Assembly (NCBI RefSeq): GCF_000633255.1
Contig: NZ_AYMJ01000018.1
Coordinates: 248,001-312,000, forward strand
Direction: 5' to 3'
DNA from: Pseudomonas sp. H1h
GTDB taxonomy: Bacteria; Pseudomonadota; Gammaproteobacteria; Pseudomonadales; Pseudomonadaceae
Length of the DNA stretch: 64,000 bases
Below are positions 35,605-44,923 of this stretch, in pieces; within the stretch, counting starts at the first letter, position 1, and each line of letters opens with the position of its first letter. Under the pieces are notes generated by a model. The model was not told the DNA's origin. It saw nothing but the letters and a program-made list of their open reading frames with translations, and did no database searches. The position numbers were made by a program, and so were the translations under genes.

Positions 35605-38600
35605 GTGTACTTAGATTCCATTGATTCAGAACGTCAACGCCTGCAACCCGACAAACTCGCGAGTACTGAGGCTCAGGCTGCACTGTCGCGGATCGAGCAG
35701 TACGACAGTCGCTCGATGTATTGCCGGGAGCACGCGCAGCCCAACGAACGGATCTTTTTGAGCGGTCAGCAGGCGCTGGTGCGGCTGCTGCTGTCCCAGG
35801 CCGAACTTGATCGATCCAACGGCATTCGCACGGCGGGGTTTGTCAGCGGTTATCGCGGCTCACCGCTGGGCGGCGTGGACCGCGAGCTGGTCAAGGCCAA
35901 GGCGGTTCTGGAAAACGCCAACATCCGCTTTCTACCGGCGATCAACGAAGATCTGGCGGCCACGGCCCTGATCGGCACCCAGCGCGTGGAAACCGACCCG
36001 CAGCGTCTGTATGACGGCGTGTTCGGCATGTGGTACGGCAAGGGGCCGGGGGTCGATCGCTCGGGTGACGCGATCAAGCATGGCAGCTCCTATGGTTCCT
36101 CGCCCAACGGCGGCGTTCTGGTGGTCACGGGTGATGATCACGGTTGCGTGTCGTCGTCGATGTCGCATCAATCCGACCGCACGCTGATCGCTTGGGGCTT
36201 GCCGGTGATTCACCCGGCCGGCCTTGGCGACTATGAGCGATGTGGCCTGTGGGGTTGGGCGCTGTCCCGGGTCTCGGGATTGTGGGTGGGGTTCAAGGCC
36301 ATCACCGAAACTGTCGAGGCGACCACCTCCGTCGAGTCGATCACGCTGCCGACATTCGTCACCCCGGATATCGATCCGGGGCCGGACGGCCTGCATTGGC
36401 GCTGGCCGGACCTGCCAGGCATGCAGATCGAACGCCGGACCGCGTTCAAATTCGACGCTGCCCGTGCCTTTGCCCTGGCCAATCCGATCGATACCGCCGT
36501 CACCGCGCCAGCCCAGCCAACGCTGGTCATCGCGGCAGTCGGCAAGGCCTACGGCGACGTGCGCCAGGCCTTGCAGCAATGCGGTATCTCCCTCGAACAA
36601 CTGGAAAACGCCGGCGTCGCGTTGCTCAAGATCAACCTGGTGTACCCGCTGTCGCCGGTGCTGGACGCCTGGACCCAGCGCGCCGGCAAGGTGCTGGTCA
36701 TCGAGGAGAAGCAGGCGATCGTCGAAGAGCAGCTCAAACAGAAGTACTACAACGCGGCCCACGACCAGCGTGCCGTGATCATCGGCAAGACCGACGAGGA
36801 CGGCCAGGCGCTGATCTCGGACCACGAGGAGCTGCGACCGTCGCGCATCGCCGCACTGTTGCAGCAGCGCCTGCAAGGCCTGGGCATCGACCTCAGCCTT
36901 CCGTATTTCTGGCGTATGCCCGGTATTTCGCGGGCTGGCGACTGGATCCGGCGCACGCCTTATCTGTGTTCCGGCTGCCCGCACAACACCTCGACCCAGG
37001 TGCCGAAGGGCAGTGAAGCGCGGCTCGGCATCGGCTGCCACGCAATGGCAGCGCGCATGCCGGAACGCTCGACCACCGGTAGCGTGCAGATGGGCGGGGA
37101 AGGGGTCGACTGGCTGGGCCAGGCACCGTTCGTGCAGACGCCGCACATCTTCCAGAACATCGGCGACGGGACCTTTTTCCACTCTGGGTTCCTCGCGGTG
37201 CGCCAGGCCATCGCGGCCGGTGCGACCATCACCTACAAGCTGCTCTACAACGATGCGGTGGCCATGACCGGTGGTCAGCCTATCGACGGCAAGCTGACGG
37301 TGAAAAAAGCCGTTGAGCTGCTCAAGGCCGAAGGCGCGCAGCGCATCGTGGTGGTGGCGGATGACCTGCAGCGCTATCAGGCGCATGACAGTCTGCCCCA
37401 GGGCATCGAAGTGTTTCACCGCGAAAAGCTGGAAGAAGTGCAGTTGCAGCTGCGCGACACTTGCGGTGTCAGCGTGCTGATTTTCGATCAGGTCTGCGCT
37501 GTTGAAGGGCGCCGCCGCAAGAAGCAATTGCCGGCACCGCTGGTAAAGACTGAAGTGGTGATCAACGAAGCCGTCTGTGAAGGTTGTGGCGACTGCCAGG
37601 TCAAATCCAACTGCCTGTCGGTGATCCCGGTGCAAACACCGTTCGGCGCCAAGCGTCGCATCGATCCGCACTCGTGCAACACCGATCTGTCGTGCATCAA
37701 GGGCTTCTGCCCGAGCTTCGTGACGGTGACCGGCAAACCACGGCAGCGTCCGCGCAAACTGGCCGACAGCGCCCAGGTGCTGGCGCGGGCCGAAGCGCTG
37801 GCGCTGCCGCCAGTGCCGCGCTCGCTCGAGCTGCCGTATGAAATGCTGCTGGCGGGTGTTGGCGGTACGGGTGTAGTGACCGTGGCGCGGGCGATTGCCA
37901 TGGCCGCTCACCTGGATGGGCGTGCAGTCAGCGTGCTTGACTTCACCGGGTTCGCGCAGAAGGGCGGTGCGGTGTTGAGCCATGTGCGCCTGGCCGGCAG
38001 TGCCGATGCGCTGCACCAGCACCGCATCGATATCGGCGGGGCCGACCTGCTGCTTGCCGCCGATCTGGTGGTGGCCAGCGAGGACGATGCATTGGTGACG
38101 CTGCGGCCAAACAAGACCGTGGTCATTGCCAACACTGCCATGACCCAGACCGGCGCGATGCTGCGCAATACCCAACTGAATATCGAGACCGACGCGATTC
38201 AGGCCTTTTTGAAAGAAAAGGTCGGCGCCGAGCACTTCCACAGCCTCGATGCCGGGGAGTTGGCGAACTCGCTGGTCAGTCCGATGCAAGCCAATATGCT
38301 GTTGCTCGGTTATGCCTGGCAGCAGGGCACAGTGCCGGTGTCGCTGGCAGCGTTGAAAAAGGCCATCGACCTGGCCGGCAGCGCCGCCACCAACCATCTG
38401 GCTTTTGCCTGGGGCCGGCTGTGGGCGCAGGACGCAGCCTTTGTTGCGCCTTATCTCGACCAACCGGTGGACGCCGTGTCGACGATCGCGATCCGCGACA
38501 TCAGCGACATGCGTGGTCGCCGCGAAAGTCTCGAGCAGTTGATCAACAATCGCAGCGAGTTCCTGACCCACTACCAGAACGCTGCGTATGCAGCACGTTA

Positions 38601-39252
38601 TCGCAAGGTCATCGCGCAACTGCGGGCGCTGCCGGCAGCCGGTGATGACAGCGCGCTGACTCAGGCGGTGGCACGCAATCTGTTCAAGCTGATGGCCTAC
38701 AAGGACGAGTACGAAGTCGCGCGGTTGCTCACCACGCGCAGTTTCACCGACTCCCTGAAAGCACGATTCGACGGGGGCATTCGCCTGAAATTCCACTTTG
38801 CCTTGCCGCTGCTGCGCAAGAACCAAGAGAGCACCGGCGAGCCGAAAAAAATCGCGTTCTCCGGCTGGATCCTGCCGCTGCTGAAGGTCCTGGCCAAGGG
38901 CCGCGTGTTGCGCCATACCCGGTTCGATCCGCTGGGTTATTCCGCTGAGCGCCGTGAAGAACGCCGTCTGCTGAGCGATTACGAGCAAACCCTGCAACGC
39001 CTGTTGCCGAAATTGAACTCGGAGAATCTGTCGGCGTTCGTTGCCTGGGCGAGTCTGCCGGATTCGATTCGCGGCTACGGCCACGTCAAGGACCGTTCGA
39101 TTGCGGCGGCACGTCTGCGTGAGAAAGAACTCATCGAACAGATTCTGGCGGACAAACCGGTCATCCACGGTGTCGAGTCATGGCAGCCATCCGCTGTCAT
39201 CGCCAGGCAACTGAGTGAAGAAGAGGAACGCGACGTGATGGAAGCCTCGTAA
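35605..39252 (+). CDS. Indolepyruvate (2-oxoacid) ferredoxin oxidoreductase, fused subunits
   Basis: This 1215-residue TPP enzyme oxidatively decarboxylates aryl- or branched 2-oxo acids to acyl-CoA. The N-terminal pyrimidine-binding part has GFVSGYRGSPLGGVD. The TPP-diphosphate region has NIGDGTFFHSG and YNDAVAMTGGQP (~520-555). A cysteine cluster follows (VCEGCGDCQVKSNC, ~655, then CNTDLSCIKGFCPS). The gamma-type domain starts at ~750 with LLAGVGGTGVVTVARA. The start is GTG at 35605 with AAGGA nine bases upstream. It heads the AfsA cluster and probably provides a starter acyl-CoA for the KAS III. Confidence 0.9.
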   Translation: MYLDSIDSERQRLQPDKLASTEAQAALSRIEQYDSRSMYCREHAQPNERIFLSGQQALVRLLLSQAELDRSNGIRTAGFVSGYRGSPLGGVDRELVKAKAVLENANIRFLPAINEDLAATALIGTQRVETDPQRLYDGVFGMWYGKGPGVDRSGDAIKHGSSYGSSPNGGVLVVTGDDHGCVSSSMSHQSDRTLIAWGLPVIHPAGLGDYERCGLWGWALSRVSGLWVGFKAITETVEATTSVESITLPTFVTPDIDPGPDGLHWRWPDLPGMQIERRTAFKFDAARAFALANPIDTAVTAPAQPTLVIAAVGKAYGDVRQALQQCGISLEQLENAGVALLKINLVYPLSPVLDAWTQRAGKVLVIEEKQAIVEEQLKQKYYNAAHDQRAVIIGKTDEDGQALISDHEELRPSRIAALLQQRLQGLGIDLSLPYFWRMPGISRAGDWIRRTPYLCSGCPHNTSTQVPKGSEARLGIGCHAMAARMPERSTTGSVQMGGEGVDWLGQAPFVQTPHIFQNIGDGTFFHSGFLAVRQAIAAGATITYKLLYNDAVAMTGGQPIDGKLTVKKAVELLKAEGAQRIVVVADDLQRYQAHDSLPQGIEVFHREKLEEVQLQLRDTCGVSVLIFDQVCAVEGRRRKKQLPAPLVKTEVVINEAVCEGCGDCQVKSNCLSVIPVQTPFGAKRRIDPHSCNTDLSCIKGFCPSFVTVTGKPRQRPRKLADSAQVLARAEALALPPVPRSLELPYEMLLAGVGGTGVVTVARAIAMAAHLDGRAVSVLDFTGFAQKGGAVLSHVRLAGSADALHQHRIDIGGADLLLAADLVVASEDDALVTLRPNKTVVIANTAMTQTGAMLRNTQLNIETDAIQAFLKEKVGAEHFHSLDAGELANSLVSPMQANMLLLGYAWQQGTVPVSLAALKKAIDLAGSAATNHLAFAWGRLWAQDAAFVAPYLDQPVDAVSTIAIRDISDMRGRRESLEQLINNRSEFLTHYQNAAYAARYRKVIAQLRALPAAGDDSALTQAVARNLFKLMAYKDEYEVARLLTTRSFTDSLKARFDGGIRLKFHFALPLLRKNQESTGEPKKIAFSGWILPLLKVLAKGRVLRHTRFDPLGYSAERREERRLLSDYEQTLQRLLPKLNSENLSAFVAWASLPDSIRGYGHVKDRSIAAARLREKELIEQILADKPVIHGVESWQPSAVIARQLSEEEERDVMEAS

Positions 39253-39313
39253 CCGAAGGCTGTCGCCAGCCCCGTACAACAAAAAATACAACCACTACCG
39301 AGATGAGCTGACC

Positions 39314-40390
39314 ATGATGAATAACGACAGCATTTCGCCCGATCTCCTGCACAAAGGTTCGGCGGACGACGTATTGATTTGCGCCCCCAGAGACGCGCTT
39401 CCGTTGTATCTGGACGAAGCCCTGATTGAGGCCAACGGGCATAACCCGCTGGTGCGCAACTATGCCTTGAGCGCCAACCAGCAGCCGCGCTTCGACATTG
39501 CGCCCGAGCTACAGAAAAAGACCCGGATGGCCGGCGTCGGCGCCGATGATGAATGGAACAAGGTCAGGGCGCTGCCCTACCAGATCGTCGCTGCGCAGTT
39601 GGGGGCGGTCCAGACGAAGGGCGACAACCTGGAGTTCTCGGTGGCCGCACTGTGCGAATCGATTCCGGCCATTCGCCGCGCCAGTTCGTTTCGCTTCATC
39701 AATAACGCCGACAACTACTTCTTCTACCGCAAGGCGCACGAACATGTGCCGGGTACGATGTTCATCGAGGCGGCGCGCCAGGCGGTCTATCACCACCTGT
39801 ACCACCACACCGATCATGCACGCGGTGCCGTCACTGTCAGCGTCAACGAGCTGAACGCGAGCTTTTTCGCCTACGCCGAGCTGATGTATCCGATCGAACT
39901 GGTGGTCGACAACATGACCCCGAGTGATGCCACATCGCCGAAGAAAATCCATTTGCGGGTTGCGTTCTATCAACGCCAGACCTTGTTCGCCACGGTCGAC
40001 ACCAAGGCCACCGTGATCGACATGCCGCTGTTCGAAAAGACGCGCAACATCTTCATCCACTCCAACGACTGGTTTGCCCCACTGCAACCGTTGAAGCTGG
40101 CCTGCACCCTGAGCGACAAGCAGGGTCGCAGCGCCGAGGTGCAACTGTTGGGCCTGGGCAAGAGCGGTTGCGTGACGACGACATCGGATCTGCCTGACCC
40201 GGTCAGCCTGAATATCGTCTACGAAGGCAAATTCAGTTTTACCACCGGCATTCGCCTTGCCGGTCAGGGCGAGCATTCGTCGTGGGAGTTCGCTGAGGTG
40301 GACTTCAACGGCTTGCAGGTGATCAGCGACATCATCAAGCGCGGTTTTGTCTACCTCGATGAGGCGGCGCTTGCGGCGCTGAAGCAATGA
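39314..40390 (+). CDS. AfsA-family (A-factor biosynthesis hotdog) protein
   Basis: This protein has 358 residues and two predicted hotdog domains. AfsA enzymes join a beta-ketoacyl chain to dihydroxyacetone phosphate, the committed step to gamma-butyrolactone and furan-type signals in Streptomyces. The diagnostic motif HEHVPGTMFIEAARQAVYHH is at residues 142-161, including E152 and R155. A second hotdog half covers ~240-355. Two adjacent ATGs (39314, 39317) are possible. The stop overlaps the next start (ATGA). AfsA proteins are rare in Pseudomonas in my experience. Its product here is inferred only from family chemistry. Confidence 0.85.
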   Translation: MMNNDSISPDLLHKGSADDVLICAPRDALPLYLDEALIEANGHNPLVRNYALSANQQPRFDIAPELQKKTRMAGVGADDEWNKVRALPYQIVAAQLGAVQTKGDNLEFSVAALCESIPAIRRASSFRFINNADNYFFYRKAHEHVPGTMFIEAARQAVYHHLYHHTDHARGAVTVSVNELNASFFAYAELMYPIELVVDNMTPSDATSPKKIHLRVAFYQRQTLFATVDTKATVIDMPLFEKTRNIFIHSNDWFAPLQPLKLACTLSDKQGRSAEVQLLGLGKSGCVTTTSDLPDPVSLNIVYEGKFSFTTGIRLAGQGEHSSWEFAEVDFNGLQVISDIIKRGFVYLDEAALAALKQ

Positions 40391-41568
40391 TCAAGCAACC
40401 CCCGACCTTCGAGGCCGCCACGCAGGCGTTGCATTTCGGTGCGCATGCGGTGGCGAAGAATCGGCTGTATTTTTCCTCGCTCGGCATGGATCTGTGTAAT
40501 GAACACGGCTTCCCGCAGCCGGCGTTTTTCGCGGTTTATCAAGCCTTGATGGACGGCGGCGCCGGCTTCGGTTTTCTCGGTAATGCCAGCGTCGACGCCG
40601 ATGCGCGTTACAACAGTCGTGGGCTGCGGCTGACTTCGGCGGCCCACGCGCAGGCCCTGCGTCCGCTGTTTGATGCGGCGCGGGCGCGGGGTTTTCCGCT
40701 CGGGGTACAACTGCAGCATTACGGGCCGCAGTCTCTGCCGTCGAAGCAGGGGATTATTCTGACCCCCAGCGCCATTGCGTCCCCAACCATCCTCAGCGCG
40801 CATCCCGAGGCGCGGGCGGTGGCAATGACCGAGGCGCAGATCCAGCGCTGCATCGAGCATTTCTGTGCCGCCGCACGCTATGCGCAGCAGGCCGGGGCCA
40901 CGCTGATCCAGTTGCAGGCGTCCAACGGTTATCTGATCAGCAGCTTCCTCTCGCCGAAGACCAACCGGCGCGAGGACGATTGGGGCGGCACGCCGCTCAA
41001 GCGCGCCAGGCTGTTGCTCGCCATCGTGGCGGGCATCCGCGAGGCCACCGACCACAAGGTCGCGGTCACCGTGCGCCTGGGCATGGACGATGGCCTCGGC
41101 GAAGAAGGGCAGCACGCCGCGTTGCTGGGGGATGTCGTCACCGCTCTGGAGGCCAGTGGGGTTGCGGCGATTACCTGTTCGCTGGGCATCAGTGAGACCT
41201 TCCGCTTCTTTTTCAAAAATACCGAACAGGCCCTAGCCATGTCGCGCGCCGGCTGCCGCTATCTGAAGCGTTTCGTGCGGATACCGGTGGGCTTTACCGG
41301 TTCGGTCGCGGACGTGGCGCAAGCCAATGAAATCATCGCCAGCGGTGATGCCGATTTCGTCGGGTTCGGCCGCGCCATGCTCGCCGACCAGCGCTTTGTC
41401 GCCAAGCAACTGGCGGGCCGAGCGGATCAGGTCAACCGCTGCCGAGGCGATGCCTTTTGTTTCCGCGACAAAAAAGACCCCATGGCCGAGCGCGTTTACT
41501 GCTGCGTCAATCCTGACTATCGACGGCCAGAACAACTACAACAGCACTATGAGGAAACCCTGAAATGA
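40387..41568 (+). CDS. Old Yellow Enzyme-family NADH:flavin oxidoreductase
   Basis: This 393-residue FMN TIM-barrel enzyme probably reduces an activated C=C bond. Family motifs include GVQLQHYGPQ (~107-115), IQLQASNGYLISSFLSPKTN (~174-193) with the following RREDDWGG, and the phosphate-binding VGFGRAMLAD near the C-terminus. The usual substrate-anchoring His of HxxN is replaced by Q177, while N180 and Y182 remain. The C-terminal cysteines (NRCRGDAFCF, YCCVN) resemble remnants of the Fe-S motif of dienoyl-CoA reductases. It is coupled on both sides by ATGA overlaps. Reduction of a butenolide intermediate is a reasonable guess. Confidence 0.87.
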   Translation: MIKQPPTFEAATQALHFGAHAVAKNRLYFSSLGMDLCNEHGFPQPAFFAVYQALMDGGAGFGFLGNASVDADARYNSRGLRLTSAAHAQALRPLFDAARARGFPLGVQLQHYGPQSLPSKQGIILTPSAIASPTILSAHPEARAVAMTEAQIQRCIEHFCAAARYAQQAGATLIQLQASNGYLISSFLSPKTNRREDDWGGTPLKRARLLLAIVAGIREATDHKVAVTVRLGMDDGLGEEGQHAALLGDVVTALEASGVAAITCSLGISETFRFFFKNTEQALAMSRAGCRYLKRFVRIPVGFTGSVADVAQANEIIASGDADFVGFGRAMLADQRFVAKQLAGRADQVNRCRGDAFCFRDKKDPMAERVYCCVNPDYRRPEQLQQHYEETLK

Positions 41569-42338
41569 ACTTCAACGCCAAGATCGCCCTCGTTGTCGGC
41601 GGCACACGCGGGATCGGTTTCGATGTCAGCCAGAAGCTGATCGAGGCCGGCTGCATCTGTTACATCACCGGGCGCAACGAGGACGATGGCCTGACGGCGC
41701 AAAGTCGCCTCGGCGACAACTGCACGTTCATCAGAAGCGACGTCACCGATGAAGCCTCGATCATCGAGCTGTTTCGCATCATCAACGACAAACACGGTCG
41801 CCTTGATCTGGCTGTCAACAACGCCGGCGTCACCTCCAAACACGCGCCGATCCGCGACATGGATTTCCCAGACTGGAAACGCGTACTGGAGATCAATCTG
41901 CTGGGCCCGCTGCTGTTGCTCAAGCACGAGACCAACCTGATCTCGAAACATGCCGGCGGCTCGATCGTGAACGTCTCGTCCTGCGCCGGTCTGCTCGGGG
42001 TGGCCAAGCAAAGCGCCTACTCCACCAGCAAGGCTGCGCTGAACATGCTGACCCAGGTGTGCGCGATCGAGTGCGCTGAAGAAGCCTTGCCTGAGCGCCA
42101 TTCGGTTCGCGTCAACGCCGTGTGCCCCGGCCCGACATTGGGCGGCATGAACTCGGAAGAACGCCTGAAGGCCAACCCGGAATCGACCAAACACAAGCTG
42201 CAGGTGACGGCGATGAAGCGTTTCGCCAATCCGGGCGAAATCTCTGCCGCGATCCTGTGGCTGCTGAGCGACGCCTCGTCGTTTGTCACCGGCACCGTGA
42301 TGCCGGTTGATGGCGGTTTTTCGGCCGGTAAATTCTGA
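41565..42338 (+). CDS. Short-chain dehydrogenase/reductase (first of two)
   Basis: This classical SDR of 257 residues has the cofactor motif VVGGTRGIGFD (~10-20), NNAGVTS (~86-92) and the catalytic Ser-Tyr-Lys set in VNVSSCAGLLG and YSTSKAALN (~150-162). It ends MPVDGGFSAGKF, as in FabG-like reductases. It could reduce a beta-keto group on an ACP-bound chain or a later ketone. The start overlaps the upstream stop (ATGA) and its own stop overlaps the next start (TGATG). Confidence 0.92.
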   Translation: MNFNAKIALVVGGTRGIGFDVSQKLIEAGCICYITGRNEDDGLTAQSRLGDNCTFIRSDVTDEASIIELFRIINDKHGRLDLAVNNAGVTSKHAPIRDMDFPDWKRVLEINLLGPLLLLKHETNLISKHAGGSIVNVSSCAGLLGVAKQSAYSTSKAALNMLTQVCAIECAEEALPERHSVRVNAVCPGPTLGGMNSEERLKANPESTKHKLQVTAMKRFANPGEISAAILWLLSDASSFVTGTVMPVDGGFSAGKF

Positions 42339-43156
42339 TGCACACGGTCAAACGCAACGCCACCACAGGTCCCCGCGAGAAGGGCAAACAGCGGGTGTTC
42401 ATCACCGGCGTGAGCAGCGGCATCGGCGAGGCGCTGGCGCAACTGCATCTGCAAAACGGGCACACGGTTTTTGGCACCTCGCGCCGTCAGCCGTATCAGC
42501 TGATGGGCCATCCGAACTTCCACTTTCGGCCGTTCGACCTCTCCCGGCCGAGCGAGATGGGCGAGTTGTTCAAGGACAACTTTGCCACCGTTCTGGAGCA
42601 GGGCGTCGACCGGTTTTTCCTCAATGCCGGGGTCAGCGGAAATGTGCCGGGGCGTGGTGGGGAGTTCTCGCTGGATGAGTTGCAGCATGTGCTCAACGTC
42701 AACGTGCTGGCGAACAAGGCCATTCTCGACTTGATGCTGTCTGCCGCGCACCGTCCAGCGACCTGCGTGCTGTCAGCCTCGATGGCCGGCGTACGCTTTC
42801 GTGCGGGTACGCTGCCGTACAGCCTGTCGAAAGCTGCGCTGAAGGCATTGGGCGGCGTGTATGCCGAGGAAAATCCGGAGATCTTCTTCGCCGTGCTCGG
42901 CCTGTGCAATGTCGACACCGGGCTGTCGCGGCAGGTGAGCTTCAGCCAGCGTACCGCCGACTTTGCCGATCTCAAGTCCTTGCAGCAAAGGGCGTTGGCG
43001 CCCGGCTACATGGTCTCTCCCGCGCAACGTGCAATCGACATCCTGGCGATGATCGACGCACCCGATGCCTACGGAATCAAGAGCGGGATATTTGTCGACA
43101 TGCGCACGGCGCTGGCCGATCACCAGAAAGCGCACCAGCCATTGTCTCAGGCGTAG
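42338..43156 (+). CDS. Short-chain dehydrogenase/reductase (second of two)
   Basis: This 272-residue SDR has VFITGVSSGIGEALAQL (~20-36) as the nucleotide site, LNAGVSGN, and the catalytic SASMAGVRFRAGTLPYSLSKAA (Tyr/Lys as YSLSK). It is not closely similar to the first SDR and lacks the FabG-like C-terminus, so the two probably act on different steps. The N-terminus has a basic 20-residue extension. It overlaps the preceding stop by one base, so translation is probably coupled. Confidence 0.92.
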   Translation: MHTVKRNATTGPREKGKQRVFITGVSSGIGEALAQLHLQNGHTVFGTSRRQPYQLMGHPNFHFRPFDLSRPSEMGELFKDNFATVLEQGVDRFFLNAGVSGNVPGRGGEFSLDELQHVLNVNVLANKAILDLMLSAAHRPATCVLSASMAGVRFRAGTLPYSLSKAALKALGGVYAEENPEIFFAVLGLCNVDTGLSRQVSFSQRTADFADLKSLQQRALAPGYMVSPAQRAIDILAMIDAPDAYGIKSGIFVDMRTALADHQKAHQPLSQA

Positions 43157-43197
43157 TCAACGCTGGGACCTGCATCAGCCAATAAAGGAATGTTGGA

Positions 43198-43512
43198 ATG
43201 TTCAATCAAGTCAAAGCGCTGACCGAGTCAGCCATTCGGCAACAGGATCTGTTGTTGAGTACCCCGATCGATTTGTCCCATGGCGAAGACAGCCGCCTCT
43301 ATGGCGTGGACGGCAGCATCGACTCGCTGACCCTGGTGTCGATCATCGTCGATGTCGAAGAAAAACTGCGCAGCCAGTTGGGCGTTGACGTGCGTCTGGC
43401 CGATACCACCGACCTGCCCGAAGCCGCCACACCGTTTGCCACGCTGGGCACGCTGATCGCCTACATCATGGACCGGTTGTCTGCAGCGCAAGCTCAGGTT
43501 CCAGCCGTTTGA
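43198..43512 (+). CDS. Acyl carrier protein (first of two)
   Basis: This 104-residue carrier-protein-like chain contains DGSIDSLTLVSIIVDVEEKL, in which S43 fits the 4'-phosphopantetheine site of the D-S-L motif. The surroundings are acidic and helical as expected. It is slightly longer than fatty-acid ACPs, with an insertion before helix III. It sits directly before the adenylate-forming ligase, which may load it. The ribosome-binding site is AAAGGAATG, with the ATG about 10 bases later. Confidence 0.87.
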   Translation: MFNQVKALTESAIRQQDLLLSTPIDLSHGEDSRLYGVDGSIDSLTLVSIIVDVEEKLRSQLGVDVRLADTTDLPEAATPFATLGTLIAYIMDRLSAAQAQVPAV

Positions 43513-43531
43513 CCGAACGAGGGGTTGGGGT

Positions 43532-44887
43532 ATGCAAGTAGCAGCATTTTTGGCTCATCTGAAAAGCGCCGGCAGCCAATTGGCGATCGTCAGTGATGAG
43601 GGGCGCTTTACCTATGATCAGTTGCACGCGCAAATAAACGCTTATGGTGCGGAACTGGCGGCAAAGTCCGTCTGCGATTCGTGCGTGCTGCTGGTCGACA
43701 ACTACAGCTTCAACAGTGTCTGCATGCTGTTCGCGTTGTGGCTGCACAACAACGTCGTCGCGCTTTCTGTGCCCAAGGGAGAGGAGCAACTGGCGCAGTT
43801 GGCGGGCGCTGCGGGCGCGCGGTTTTCGGTGATCGGCGGGGGGGCGGAGTCGGCAGTCATTGCTCACGGCAACAATCAGGTACCGCCCACGGTCGACGGA
43901 CTGCTGTCGCAACATCAGGCCGGTTTCATTGTGTTTTCTTCAGGTTCGACCGGGCCGGCCAAAGGCGTGGTGCACAGCATCGCGCCATTTTTCGAGCGCT
44001 ACCTGAGTGCCGAACGCTGCGGCACCATTCTGGCGTTTTTGTTGTTCGATCATATCGGTGGCCTGGTCACCGTGCTGCAGGCGCTGGCGACCCATGGCAC
44101 GCTGGTGTTGCCCAAGGAGCGTTCGCCGCAAGAGGTCGGTCGCTGCATCGAATCGTTCAACGTGCAAACCCTGCACGTGTCGCCGACGCTGCTGAACCTG
44201 GCGACGATCACTGGCGTTTTCCAGAAGTGGGACACGACCAGTCTGCAGCGCATCTATTTCGGCTCCGAGCCGAGTTCGCCGCAAGCCATCCAGCGCATTG
44301 CCAACGTGATGCCGCAAGTGCAATTGCAGCAGCTGTACGGGATGTCGGAAATCGGTGTGCTGCCGTGCCGCAGCAAGGATGGCGACAGCGCGTGGATGAA
44401 AATCGAGGACCCGAATTACAGCCTGCGGGTGGTCGACGGCATTCTGCACGTGCGTGGCGCAACCAACATGCTTGGCTACCTGGCCAGCGCCGGCGACCTG
44501 TCGAGTGACGGCTACCTGATCACCCATGATCTGGCCGAGGAACACGAAGGCTACTTTCGGGTCACGGGGAGGGCGGTCGATCTGATCAACGTCGGTGGCA
44601 AGAAGGTGTTTCCGTCGCACGTGGAAAGCGTGCTGATGGGCCTGGAAAATGTCTGCGACGTGGTGGTCTACGCGCAGCCCAACCCGCTGCTCGGGCAGAT
44701 TGTTGCCGCGCAGTTCACCTTGTTCGAACCGGAAGCGCTGGAGGCCTTCAAGGTCCGCCTGTATCAGCACGTTCGCGGCGTTTTGGCCCCGGAGCAACTG
44801 CCGCGGGTGGTGTCCATTGCCGAGACTCCGCTGTACACCAGCCGCTTCAAGAAAATGCGTCACCCCGGCGTTCTCGCCCAGTCGTGA
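43532..44887 (+). CDS. Adenylate-forming acyl/aryl ligase
   Basis: This 451-residue AMP-forming enzyme has the phosphate-binding loop FSSGSTGPAKGVVH (135-148), the adenine motif LQQLYGMSEIGVLP (~270), a hinge region with VTGRAVDLINVGGKKVFP, and a C-terminal Lys in YTSRFKKMRHPG. It is shorter than CoA ligases, like stand-alone adenylation domains that load carrier proteins. Flanked by two ACP genes, it probably activates a carboxylic acid and transfers it to one of them. The acid is unknown. Confidence 0.9.
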   Translation: MQVAAFLAHLKSAGSQLAIVSDEGRFTYDQLHAQINAYGAELAAKSVCDSCVLLVDNYSFNSVCMLFALWLHNNVVALSVPKGEEQLAQLAGAAGARFSVIGGGAESAVIAHGNNQVPPTVDGLLSQHQAGFIVFSSGSTGPAKGVVHSIAPFFERYLSAERCGTILAFLLFDHIGGLVTVLQALATHGTLVLPKERSPQEVGRCIESFNVQTLHVSPTLLNLATITGVFQKWDTTSLQRIYFGSEPSSPQAIQRIANVMPQVQLQQLYGMSEIGVLPCRSKDGDSAWMKIEDPNYSLRVVDGILHVRGATNMLGYLASAGDLSSDGYLITHDLAEEHEGYFRVTGRAVDLINVGGKKVFPSHVESVLMGLENVCDVVVYAQPNPLLGQIVAAQFTLFEPEALEAFKVRLYQHVRGVLAPEQLPRVVSIAETPLYTSRFKKMRHPGVLAQS

Positions 44888-44923
44888 GACCGGTTTACTC
44901 ATCACGTTATAAGGAAATGACAA

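Noticed and set aside
35932..39168. A 1078-codon minus-strand open frame opposite the IOR gene
   Set aside because: It has no recognisable domain, an unlikely composition rich in Arg, Gln and His, and is fully antisense to a well-supported enzyme.
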